NCBI GenBank assembly: GCA_963580285.1 | Contig: OY757026.1 | Location: 65,597,396-65,661,395, forward strand | Reading direction: 5' to 3' | Length of the DNA stretch: 64,000 nucleotides | Source: Lucinisca nassula | Lineage: Eukaryota > Mollusca > Bivalvia > Lucinida > Lucinidae | Shown: positions 50,937 to 61,831 of the stretch, piece by piece | How positions within the stretch are numbered: the stretch's first letter is position 1 | Layout: every line of letters starts with the position of its first letter | Program-made: the position numbers and the translations under genes | The notes under the pieces: model-generated | What the model was told of the DNA's origin: nothing | Seen by the model: the letters and a program-made list of their open reading frames with translations, nothing else | Databases searched by the model: none

Positions 50937-52030
50937 GATATAGATTTAATCGCCATTACAAAGCGTAAGCTGGCCATTTTGTTTTCTACAAAAGCAAGTA
51001 ATGACCTCCTATTTATGAATCGGCGCGTCATTCGGTCAGATAAGCATGATACCCAGACATTTAATGGTCTTGTCCAGAAAAGTATTTTTCATCACAGCTT
51101 TCTTTCTCTGGTGATTTTAACACAATTCAGAAATCATATGTAGACCACCTTTTATTGTAGGAAGCTGCTGGCATTTACTTAGGCAGCAACTGGTTTGATT
51201 TTCTCCTCTGGTTATCGAATGCTCAACCAGACGATCTAATGCGTAACCAGCAAATTTTGGCAGATGAGGAGTTCTTCGCAGAAATTAAAACTCCAAAACC
51301 TGTTTTATTTCAGTTCAGTCAATTACCGGACCATTGATAAAACAAACACAGCGTAAAAGTCAGTGAAAATCATTCGGTACTATGATTCTGGAGACTGAAA
51401 ATGTTTCCATAAAATACTATGTCATTATCGAATCAATAGCGCACTGCTTATCAGTTTGGCTAAAAATGGTCCCGTAGAACAAGGTGCGGGTGATTCTGGG
51501 GCCGTGGAGATGAAAACAGTTCCGCTTTATAGTTGCAAGTTCTGTTATCATTTCTATAGATCTAATGCGTAACCAACCATTTTCGACCTTTTCCGTGGTG
51601 ATTTCTCGCTTGTGCTGCATTGACAAGCAAAATATCCACAACACATTTAACCATATATGTTTATTGTGTGTGCATGTTAATACGCTGAACTTGTAGCAAA
51701 GCGCAGTAATAAATAAAAGGCAACAAACACCTCGAAAAACCACTCGTTTTCTAACGCTTAAGTTCACCTTCAGCAGGAGAAACTAAATTTAGCCGAAATG
51801 TGTGAAGTACGGGATTTGGTATTTACTACAAAGATGCCGATATCAATGGGCTCCTGAATGTAATTCCCCGTTTTTTAAATAACTTCCTCGTAAAAATTAT
51901 ATAACTTATGAAACACAGAAACTGCACAGTTTCTTTACCTTTTTTAGCGATCTAATTCCTAACCGGATGTCGCTCTAATTGCTTCACGTTCTTAACCAAT
52001 GGTTACGCATTCTATCGTTCCGTAGGCGTG
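50937..52030 (-). repeat. Right long terminal inverted repeat
   Basis: Inverted copy of 47034-48130, ending CGTTCCGTAGGCGTG. Confidence 0.85.
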
Positions 52031-52035
52031 GGTGG

Positions 52036-52189
52036 GAGGGGGCCGCCCGCTTGTATAAACAGTGGCTAAAGTAGAGTTTGATTGTGTACTGTCCCGAAAA
52101 ACCTACTTCTGAGGTAACTCATTCCGTGTAAGGTAATGGCGGTGGACTTGCTCCTGCTTGCGGTGATGGCGGTGGACTTGGTCCCGACG
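52036..52189. other. Host continuation beyond long-TIR element
   Basis: GAGGGGGCCGCCCG continues the left-flanking SINE-like repeat, then unannotated sequence containing a short GGCGGTGGACTTG duplication (52138 and 52167). Confidence 0.5.
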
Positions 52190-52426
52190 GCACAGAAGTA
52201 CTGGTAAACCGCTTAGGGGATCTAAGCTTGCCCAGGCAAAGGGGCGCGAGTCGGACCATCCGTGCCTATTTAATCTTATTAGTTTCATTGGGTTACAGAG
52301 ATTAAGTTGTCATTTCATCTCAATGTCGGGTAAAAGTCCCACAAAATTAGAAGCAACGTCTCCAAAATGACCTATAATGTGACTAAATGTGTTGATGGGA
52401 CGTTAAACCTCAAATCAAACAAAACT
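52190..52426 (+). mobile_element. SINE-like (AAAC)n repeat
   Basis: CAGAAGTACTGGTAAACCGC..., CAATGTCGGGTAAAAGTCCC, GTTGATGGGACGTTAAACCTC, AAATCAAACAAAAC tail. Confidence 0.65.
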
Positions 52427-52439
52427 GTTCGACTGATGA

Positions 52440-52789
52440 AGATGTCTGTTTACACTTTGAGAACGTCTTCAACATGTGAGCGCCGTAAAAGCGCAGTGCA
52501 CGCATTGAGAGCGCCGTAAAAGCGCAGTGCACGCATTGTGAGCGCCGTAAAAGCGCAGAGGAAGCGCTGTGAGAGCGCATACAATCGCCACCAAGAACGC
52601 CGCAGGATCGCGATAGATCGCCATGTAAGCTCCGTAGCAACGTTTTGGTCGCTGTAGGGACGCCATGACAGGTCCATGTTCACGAAAATATCCCATATTT
52701 CTTGCGATCTCGCGGCGTTCTGGAAAATTAAACAACGCAGTCCCATCGCAGTGAAAACGCGGCATAGTGTGACAGGGGCTTTACCGCAG
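52440..52789 (-). repeat. GCG-rich degenerate repeat
   Basis: GAGCGCCGTAAAAGCGCAGTGCACGCATTG in two to three tandem copies (52479-52560), then diverged GCGATAGATCGCC-type modules. It ends GTGTGACAGGGGC, the complement of the start of 42905-43215. It abuts the truncated LINE. Confidence 0.55.
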
Positions 52790-55653
52790 GTCTTTCATTC
52801 AAGCTTCGTCCGAAAATCATGTCCCCTCCAAAACTAGCAGGTCTGTATCTTCAATTCCTTGGATCACACCAGAAATAAGAAGAAAAATTCGGAGGAGAAA
52901 TAAGATTCATGCTAAGGCAAAAAAGTCGGGAAGTGGTAAACTCAGAGCAAAATTTGAAAACTTGAGACGAGAAATTAAAAACGACATCAAAAATCAGCAT
53001 GATCAGTATGTAAATAACTTGGTAGGTGATGTAAAGGCGAATCCCAGAGACTTCTTCTTAAAAAAGAGGAGGGAACGGGGTCGCTGAATCGAACTCTGAA
53101 AGGGCAGAGGAATTGGTTGGTCAATTCAATGATGCATTTAATAAAACTGAGTTCAACGAGGTTCCATTGACTGGAAGATCGGCCCCTTTCATGGAAAATA
53201 TTGTTGTATCCTCTGCGGGAGTGATCAAGTTACTTAAAGGCTTAAACCCTTCTAAAGCTTTAGGGCCTGATGAGCTTCATCCTAGAGTCCTGAAGGAACT
53301 AGCAAACGAGTTAGGTCCAGTTTTTGCTCATCTTTTCCAACAATCTCTCGATACGGGTGAAATTCCCAAAGAATGGCTCCTAGCGAACATCTGTCCACTT
53401 TTCAAAAAGCGGACAGGGCTCTTGCTCGTAATTATCGCCCAGTGTCACTGACCTGTGTTCTATGTAAATTGCTTGAACACATAGTCTGCTCAAACATCAT
53501 GGCCCACTTGGATGAACATAAACTTTTGTCAGACAGACAACATGCATTTAGGAAAAGGCATAGTTGCGAAACTCAGTTGAGCACGGTTATTAATGATTGG
53601 GCAAAAATCCTGGACAAAGGGGGGCAGGTGGACACATTTATTCTGGACTTTGAGAAGGCTTTTGACACCCCTCCTCATGAACTACTTAAATCCAAATTAT
53701 TTGGTTATGGAATTGGTGGGAAGACTCTTAAATGGATAGATTCCTTCCTTTGCTACAGAAAACAGCGGGTTGTTGTTAATGGTGAATCTTCAGTATGGGC
53801 GCCAGTTTTGTCTGGAGTCACACAAGGGACTGTTCTTGGTCCTCTATTGTTCTCCCTGTACATCAATGATATTTCCACTGAAATTGACTCAGAAATAAGA
53901 CTGTTCGCAGATGACTGTGTTTGTTACCGGAAAATTAGAGATACAGATGACTCACTGAAACTTCAGGCTGACATAGATAGATTAGGATGTTGGGCCAGAA
54001 AATGGGGCATGAGATTTCAACCAGTTAGGGCCTGATGAGCTTCATCCTAGAGTCCTGAAGGAACTAGCAAACGAGTTAGGTCCAGTTTTTGCTCATCTTT
54101 TCTAACAATCTCTCGATACGGGTGAAATTTCCAAAGAATGGCTACTAGCGAACATCTGTCAACTTTTCAAAAAAGGGGACAGGGCTCTTGCTCGAAATTA
54201 TCGCCCTGTGTCACTGACCTGTGTTCTATGTAAATTGCTTGAACACATAGTTTGCTCAAACATCATGGCCCACTTGGATTAACATAAACTTTTGTCAGAC
54301 AGACAACATGCATTTTGGAAAAGGCATAGTTGCGAAACTCAGTTGAGCACGGTTATTAATGATTGGGCAAAAATCCTGGACAAAGGGGGGCAGGTGGACA
54401 CATTTATTCTGGACTTCGAGAAGGCTTTTGACACCCCTCCGCATGATCTACTTAAATCCAAATTATTTGGTTATGGAATTGGAGGAAGGACTCTAAAATG
54501 GATAGATTCCTTCCTTTGCTACAGAAAACAGCGGGTTGTTGCTATTGGTAAATCTTCAGTATGGGCGCCAGTTTTGTCTGGAGTCCCGCAAGGGACTGTT
54601 CTTGGTCCTTTATTGTTCTTCCTGTACATCAATGATATCTCCGCTGACTTCTAGCTTAATCTCAAATCCTGTAGTATACTGTTGTAATTGTTGTTAAATG
54701 TTAGTTTGTACAGAGAAAGTAATAAATATTGTTTAAACCAAATAAGACTGTTCGCAGACGACTGTGTTTGTTACCGGGAAATTGGAGATACCGATGACTC
54801 ACTGAAACTTCAGGCTGACATAGATAGATTAGGATGTTGGGCCAGAAAATGGGGCATGAGATTTCAACCAGTTAAATGCAATATTATGCAGATAACAAGG
54901 AAGAGATCTAATAAAGTTGAGGCTTCTTACACCTTAGAGGGAACGGTCCTCGAAAATGTGAATTCCATTAAATACCTTGGTGTGACAATCACTCACGATT
55001 TGAGATGGAATACACACATTAGCAATATGTGTACAAAGGCGAATAGAACACTTGGTTTCCTGAGGCGTAATCTTCATCAGTGTCCTCAGGATGTGAAAGA
55101 GACAGCATACAGGGGACTTGTTCGCCCAATCTTGGAATATGGTAGTTGCATCTGGGACCCAAGCGGAGTGGTCCTTAATGAAGAAATTGAAAAAGTTCAG
55201 AATAGAGCTGCTAGATTTGTAACTGGAAATTATTGCTTTGAAACTGGGAGCATGCCTGGAATTCTAGGAAAATTAAGATGGGAGTCTCTCAAGAAAAGGA
55301 GAAGAGACAGTAGGCTCATGCTCTTATACAAAGGTCTAAAGGGTTTTGCCAGCATCCCAACAGATGACCTTGTTCCCCCGTCTAGGCACTGTAGAAAGCA
55401 CCATTCAATGACGTTTCAGACCCTTTCTGCAAGAACGGATATTTATAAGGAATCGTTTTCCCCCGAACCATTAGAGATTGGAATGCCCTTCCCGATTCTA
55501 TTATTTTGACGGCTGAAGGTGCTGAGGAGTGTGTAGCTAAGTTTACATCTTTGGTTAGAGCTAGGGACTAACTTCCCATATCACAGGTCCTGGTGTATAA
55601 ATGTCATTTGACGTGTCGCCAGTAACAATTCTGATTCTGATTCTGATTCTGTG
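52790..55653 (+). pseudogene. 5'-truncated, rearranged CR1-like LINE (copy 2)
   Basis: Starts inside the linker before the RT (TCTTTCATTCAAGC). 52790-54027 follows the intact copy, with a deletion of about 50 bp at 53057 and a frameshift at 53407. At 54027-54030 the sequence jumps back from the motif after FADD to upstream RT sequence (TTAGGGCCTGATGAGC). It then runs to the 3' tail as a copy-3-like sequence. RT motifs A to B are therefore present twice. The second segment has stops at 54104 and 54279 and a foreign insertion at 54651-54740 before FADD. Dead. Confidence 0.88.
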
Positions 55654-55659
55654 TACATT

Positions 55660-55912
55660 ACATACACTCCAGGTTTGCAGGATGAAAGCCTGCACAGTAA
55701 TCATGTAATTACGGTAGGGATCTTTAACCTGCGCAGGGTATGGTTCTCCCTGCACAGGGGGCTATAGTTAACGTCCCGATCCGAAGGACGGTGCACTTTA
55801 TGACATTCAACTCTGCAAATGATGCCAATGGAGCGTGTTCGGACACCGAAATTTTATCGCCGCTGCCGGGGATCGAACCCGGGACCTCTAGCATCAGAGG
55901 CAAATGCACTGA
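55660..55912 (-). mobile_element. tRNA-derived SINE-A
   Basis: Minus strand head TTTGCCTCTGATGCTAGAGG and CCGGGTTCGATCCCCGGCAGC (B box), body ACACGCTCCATTGGCATCA, GTGCACCGTCCTTCGGATCG. Best-preserved copy of this SINE; it abuts the 5' end of LINE copy 3. Confidence 0.78.
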
Positions 55913-56202
55913 TTGTTAAAAACCCGGATTCAAAATTATTTTCATTCGGAAGAGCCTTGTGTATCAGCTTGTCAATGAGTGTGGACTGTCCGTACAGCTA
56001 ACAGACGGCTGGTAACCAAGTGTTGAATGTGCAGAGCTCTTTACCTTGTATTATTGTTTGACTCAAAGTTGTCCAGTATACGAAACTGAAGGTCTCCCTG
56101 CTTCCCATGGTATTGATTCTCTGGTTCACCCTTTGTAAATTAAGTTGCAGAAAGCAACAGGATGATGGAAATCAGGAATGCAGGATTGCAAAAGAGCAAA
56201 TA

Positions 56203-56442
56203 AAAATAAAAAAAATGAGTTCCTTTAAGAGCAATGAAAACATTCATAAGAAAGAAGATGGGTCATACTACGTAGTTTCGGCTAATAAAGCCTCATCAGT
56301 GACCCTGTAATGATCCGGCAAAGAAAGCCAGAAGAAACATACTGCAATTTTGCGAATTTCGAATAGGCAGTCGATTCAAAGACTGATATAAATCAAAATG
56401 GGGTCCAAATAATTAAAAACCTGTCTAGAATATGAGGCTAAA
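56203..56442 (-). mobile_element. Hammerhead repeat family A inserted in LINE
   Basis: Reverse copy of the 383-bp unit, 5'-truncated at GTTTAGCCTCATATTC and ending at the shared 3' terminus ATTTTTATTT. CAAATAA flanks both sides (56197-56203 and 56443-56449). Uninterrupted LINE sequence is GAGCAACACTGCG at 38905. Confidence 0.78.
56260..56305 (-). ncRNA. Hammerhead ribozyme A3
   Basis: Minus strand: GGGTCA, CTGATGA, GGCT-TTATT-AGCC, GAAA, CTACGTAG, TA, TGACCC. Identical core and stems to A1 and A2 although the surrounding sequence has substitutions. Confidence 0.85.
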
Positions 56443-59400
56443 CAAATAACACTGCGATAAAACTTCTTAGTACTTGGCTGTAACTAGAAAGCTAGGAAAC
56501 AAACGATGTACGGAGGGCTTACGCAACTTCAAGTCCTCACGTGGAACAAATCTGGTGATTTTATTGATCTTGGCCGGAGACATTGAAACTAACCTCGGTC
56601 CAAGGTTTCGCTGTGGGCTGTGCAAAAAATATTGCAAAGACCATAAGAAATGGGTAGAATGGGAGGACTGTGAAAAGCGTTTTCATTCCTCGTGTTCTGA
56701 ATTGGATGAAAACCAATTGCTAGAGCTTGAAATTGGAATTTGAACTTGGTATTGCAAAGATTGCAAAGCAGACTGTGGTCAATGCAGCGGTGATGTTCTG
56801 AATGAACACAAGGCCGTTCAATGTGACCAGTGTGAAATGTGGATTCACACTGATTGTGCGTTTCTTTCGGATGCCGAGTACGGAAAACTGGTAAACTCGA
56901 GTTGTTCATGGATATGCCCGAAGTGCGATTTTTTTTTAATTTTTCTGACTCATTCTTCAGCAATTCTATAGAACTGGAAGAAAGAAATAAATTTGAACCG
57001 CTGTCAAAGGAGAAAGGAGTTAAACCTCCGACTACTGACATGAGAAAGCCGAATTTTGTAAAAGGTTTGAAGCTTTGCAGTATTAACATTAATGGTTTAA
57101 GAGGAAAGATACTTTAACTTTTAGCTTTCCTTGATACTCACCAACCACATAGTGTGGCTATTCAGGAAACAAAGATTGACAGTTCAATTATGACCTCGGA
57201 GCTTTGCCCTGAAACTTGCGAATACAGTGTCTACAGAAAAGATAGAAACACTCATGGCGGCGCTGTGATGTTGCTCGTTCACAGAGACATCTCTCACATG
57301 CCATTCATGGAACTGGAAAACGACTCAGAATCTGTTTGAGTTAAGGTTTTTGCAAACAAAACTTCCCACTTTATTGCAAGTTGGTATCGACCACCTAACG
57401 ACACTGTCGAAAACTTCCAGTTATTTAAAGATCAGCTTGATCGCATTAAGTCCCAGAATAAGGATAAAAAAACTTCCCGCAGTACATGTCTAGGTGACTT
57501 CAACTTCAGACAGATTGTTTGGGCAGATAGGCTCAGCAAACAAGGCACAATGCTGAGTCCGTCAGAGGGGCAGGTGTTGGTTGACATCATGAATGATCAT
57601 GGCTTGGAACAGGTTGTTGACTTCCCTACTCGAGATGGAAACACTTTGGATTTGATTCTTACAACTTTGCCAGGACAGTTTGGGAACATTCAATCCCCGG
57701 ACAAATTAAGTGATCATGATATTGTCTCTGGATTTTTGAAAATCTTCATACCGCCCATGAAGAAACCTCGTAGAAAGGTGTACTTATATCAAAAGGGTGA
57801 CTATGAAACTATGAGGAAGGATGCCCTAAAATTTGCATGAGAGAAATACTTTAATGGTCATTCAGACGCTCGGACTGTCCAGGAGAACTTTGATTTGATA
57901 AAGTCTTTCATTCAAGCTTCGTCCGAAAATCATATCCCCTCCAAAACTAGCAGGTCTGTATCTTCAATTCCTTGGATCACACCAGAAATAAGAAGAAAAA
58001 TTCGGAGGAGAAATAAGATTCATGCTAAGGCAAAAAAGTCGGGAAGTGGTAAACTCAGAGCAAAAGTTGAAAACTTTAGACTAGAAATAAAAAATGACAT
58101 CAAAAATCAGCATAATCTGTATGTTAATAACTTGGTAGGTGATGTAAAGGCAAATCCAAGAGACTTCTACAGATATATCAATAGCCAGAAGAAAGATATG
58201 CAAGGTATCCCACCCCTAAATAAAAGAGGAAGGAACGGGGTCGCTGAATCGGACTCGGAAAGGGCAGAGGAACTGGTTGGTCAGTTCAATGATGCATTTA
58301 ATAAAACTGAGTTCAACGAGGTTCCATTGACTGAAAGATCGGCCCCTTTCATGGAAAAAAGTGTTGTATCCTCGGCAGGAGTGATCAAGTTACTTAAATG
58401 CTTGAACCCTTCTAAAGCTTCAGGGCCTGATGCGCTTCATCCTAGAGTCCTGAAGGAACTAGCAAACGAGTTAGGTCCAGTTTTTGCTCATCTTTTCTAA
58501 CAATCTCTCGATACGGGTGAAATTTCCAAAGAATGGCTACTAGCGAACATCTGTCAATTTTTCAAAAAAGGGGACAGGGCTCTTGCTCGAAATTATCGCC
58601 CTGTGTCACTGACCTGTGTTCTATGTAAATTGCTTGAACACATAGTTTGCTCAAACATCATGGCCCACTTGGATTAACATAAACTTTTGTCAGACAGACA
58701 ACATGCATTTTGGAAAAGGCATAGTTGCGAAACTCAGTTGAGCACGGTAATTAATGATTGGGCAAAAATCCTGGACAAAGGGGGGCAGGTGGATACATTT
58801 ATTCTGGACTTCGAGAAGGCTTTTGACACCCCTCCGCATGATCTACTTAAATCCAAATTATTTGGTTATGGAATTGGAGGAAGGACTCTAAAATGGATAG
58901 ATTCCTTCCTTTGCTACAGAAAACAGCGGGTTGTTGTTATTGGTAAATCTTCAGTATGGGCGCCAGTTTTGTCTGGAGTCCCGCAAGGGACTGTTCTTGG
59001 TCCTCTATTGTTCTTCCTGTACATCAATGATATCTCCGCTGACTTCTAGCTTAATCTCAAATCCTGTAGTATACTGTTGTAATTGTTGTTAAATGTTAGT
59101 TTGTACAGAGAAAGTAATAAATATTGTTTAAACCAAATAAGACTGTTCGCAGACGACTGTGTTTGTTACCGGGAAATTGGAGATACCGATGACTCACTGA
59201 AACTTCAGGCTGACATAGATAGATTAGAATGTTGGGCCCGAAAATAGGACATGAGATTTCAGCCAGTTAAATGCAATATTATGCAGATAACTAGGAAGAG
59301 ATCTAATAAAATTGAGGCTTCTTACACTTTAGAGGGAACGGTCCTCGAAAATGTGAATTCCATTAAGTACCTAGGTGTGACAATCACTCACGATTTGAGA

Positions 59401-60043
59401 TGGAATACATACATTAGCAACATGTGTACAAAGGCGAATAGAACACTTGGTTTTCTGAGGCGAAATCTTCATCAGTGTCCTCAGGATGTGAAAGAGACAG
59501 CATACAGGGGACTTGTTCGCCCAATCTTGGAATATGGTAGTTGCATCTGGGACCCAAGCGGAGTAGTCCTCAATGAAGAAATTGAAAAAGTTCAGAATAG
59601 AGCTGCAAGATTTGTAACTGGAAATTACTGCTTTGAAACTGGGAGCATGACTGGAATTCTAGGAAAATTAAGATGGGAGTCTCTCAAGAAAAGGAGAAGA
59701 GAGAGTAGGCTCATACTCTTATACAAAGGTCTAAAGGGTGCTGCCAGCATTCCAACAGATGACTTTGTTCCCCTAGCTAGGCACTGCAGAAAGTACCATT
59801 CAATGACGTTTCAGACCCTTACTGCAAGAACGGAGATTTATAAAGAATCTTTCTTCCCCCGAACCATTAGAGATTGGAATGCTCTTCCCGATTCGATTAT
59901 TTCGACGGCTACAGGTGCTGAGGATTGTGTAGCTAAGTTTACCTCTTTGGTTAGAGCTAGGGACTAACTTCCCATATCACAGGTCCTGGTGTATGAATGC
60001 CATTTGACGTGTCACCAGTAATAATTCTGATTCTGATTCTGAC

Positions 60044-60420
60044 TAACCACTTCAAGCTATCACACTCCTAATTCTCCCGGATGTAATGGTGGAGGGACGT
60101 GGCAGCTCTGGTGAAGGGACGATACAATTTTAAATTTTGATGCCAGACACTGGCATTTTAACTGTTTGGAGATTTTAAAAAGATGTTTTTAATCATAATA
60201 ATCCTTGATATGTGGTTGTGGTTTTAAAATTTTATGTGTTATTCGGAATTTTATCATACTTAGTGTGTCACAACCACGATTCTTAAAGGCGCGGTTCCGT
60301 GTGATGTGTGCTGCAGGCTTCTTGGTCGTTTTTTTTTTATAATATTTGAGAAGCTGAGACTTGTCCTTATTCTTCTATGAATGCCAAATGGTTTTAATTA
60401 GATTTTAATTAGCCTGATGC
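60044..60420. other. Unannotated
   Basis: No match to the LINE or to the following terminal repeat. May be 5' sequence of the Penelope-type block; not provable here. Confidence 0.35.
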
Positions 60421-61172
60421 TCTGTCTCTGGTCGGGCCCATCGGAGTCTAACTGTTGGTTTTCTTTTGCTCCAGCATTTCAGTGGTTTCTTGCTGTCGAG
60501 TCCTCACCGTTGTCTCACCTCTGTGGTTCTTTGATATTTTGTGTTCACGGAGATGTTGCACTGATGAGTTAGGAGGCCTTCATGCGAACTGAACAAATTA
60601 TTTGTCTAAATCGCGACAGAAGTAAGGGCGAGGATTGTGGCCACGTAAAATCGATTTAAGCCCCCCCAGTGGAACTCTTTCCACTGACCGTTCCAAGGCG
60701 GTTCTTCTGTGGCGGTTTATTTATGGTTTGTTTGTTACTTACTGTGTGTATCACTTGTGTTTTTTTATTTTGGATGGCCATATGGCCATTTTGTGGGAAA
60801 GTAACTGTCCTTATGGCCTTTCTTTGTTTAGGTTTCCATTATGGTCTGGTCGCTTAATGTTTGTGTTTCTTTCCCTTTGGTGTCTTTGTTGGGTGGAGTA
60901 AGTTAATTGTATCGATTCCTGATCTTTGTTTTACTTCTACTTTGCATATCAGGGCTGTTTTTTTTGTGCCGTGTGGCGGCTGTCAAAGGTCTACCCGTAC
61001 ATACATTTAATGCTCTTATTTTTCCAATCCTCAGGGATTGCGTATGCAATTGCTTTTCACTGTTCCATCAATTGACATCCTTTAGATACCTGTTGAAGGT
61101 CATTATTAAACCGATGTTCGTTCCTCGTTGTATAACAACTGCTTGTTTGACATTCCTGGACTTTAAGTAGAC
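60421..61172 (+). repeat. Penelope-type pseudo-LTR, first copy plus 228-bp extension
   Basis: 60421-60944 repeats at 61173-61697 with offset 752 (TCTGTCTCTGGTCGGGCCC, CTCCAGCATTTCAGTGG, GACGGAAGTAAGGGCGAGG, TTTCTTTCCCTTTGGTGTC). 60945-61172 is specific to the first copy and contains the TGCCGTGTGGCGGC block shared with hammerhead family A. Tandem terminal copies upstream of the ORF are a Penelope-like hallmark. Confidence 0.65.
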
Positions 61173-61697
61173 TCTGTCTCTGGTTGGGCCCATCGGAGTC
61201 TAACTGTTGGTTTTCTTTTGCTCCAGCATTTCAGTGGTGTCTTGCTGTCGAGTCCTCACCGTTGTCTCACCTCTGTGGTTCTTTGATTTTTTGTGTTCAC
61301 GGAGATGTTGCACTGATGAGTTAGGAGGCCTTCATGCGGACTGAACAAATTATTTGTCTAAATCGCGACGGAAGTAAGGGCGAGGATTGTGGCCACGTAA
61401 AACCGATTTAAGCCCCCCAGTAGAAATCTTTCCACTGACCGTTCCAAGGCGGTTCTTCTGTGGCGATTTATTTATGTTGTTGTTTGTTACTTACTGTGTG
61501 TATCACTTGTGTATTTTATTTTTTGATGGCCATATGGCCATTTTGTGGGAAAGTAACTGTCCTTATGACCTTCCTTTGTTTAGGTTTCCATTATGGTCTG
61601 GTCGCTTAATGTTTGTATTTCTTTCCCTTTGGTGTCTTTGATGGGTGAAGTAAGTTAATTGTATCGATTCCTGATCTTTGTTTTACTTCTACTTTAG
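61173..61697 (+). repeat. Penelope-type pseudo-LTR, second copy
   Basis: Second tandem copy immediately upstream of the Naiad-type reading frame; match ends near CTTCTACTTT. Confidence 0.65.
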
Positions 61698-61831
61698 ATG
61701 TTTTTTGGGCTTTTGTTGTACCTTCCTTCTATTCGAAGGAATTATCTTCAGTAATTTTATATGCTGTTTTACATAATGACCGGTATGAAGATCGCTTTAG
61801 TTTTGACGGTTTCAAAACCTTCTAAACCCAC

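Larger units (their letters stand above)
47034..52030. mobile_element. 5.0-kb element with ~1.1-kb terminal inverted repeats, TSD GGTGG
   Basis: Terminal repeats 47034-48130 and 50937-52030 are near-identical inverted copies, starting CACGCCTACGGAACGATAG. GGTGG flanks both sides (47029-47033 and 52031-52035). The SINE-like host repeat is continuous across the junction once the insert and one GGTGG are removed. The motif GGTTACGCATTAGATC recurs at 47100, 47490, 47816, 47836 and 48141 and symmetrically on the right. No transposase frame recognised. The interior also contains a Penelope-type fragment, a GCGTTACTACGCC array and a hammerhead tandem repeat. Family unknown. Confidence 0.85.
55913..60043 (+). 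pseudogene. CR1-like LINE copy 3, nearly full length, broken
   Basis: Covers 5' UTR, 2A region (NPGP changed to NLGP), both PHD fingers, endonuclease and RT, ending in the TTCTGA tail. Interruptions: hammerhead repeat insertion at 56203-56442, stop in GIGTWYC (56741), T-run frameshift near 56930, stops at 57114, 57337 and 57838, stops at 58498 and 58676 in RT, and a roughly 90-bp insertion at 59047-59136 just upstream of FADD. The endonuclease Gly-Asp-Phe-Asn motif and SDHD remain readable. Not functional. Confidence 0.9.

Noticed and set aside
54651..54740. The shared insertion before FADD as an intron
   Set aside because: It lacks a GT at its 5' edge, adds stops, and the intact copy has different short sequence at that place; it is a foreign insertion shared by two dead copies.
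60555..60590. CTGATGAG in the Penelope-type terminal repeat (60561 and 61313) as a hammerhead
   Set aside because: The second core reads GAAC (or GGAC in the other copy) instead of GAAA, and the segment between does not form a clean stem II; stem I partners are absent.
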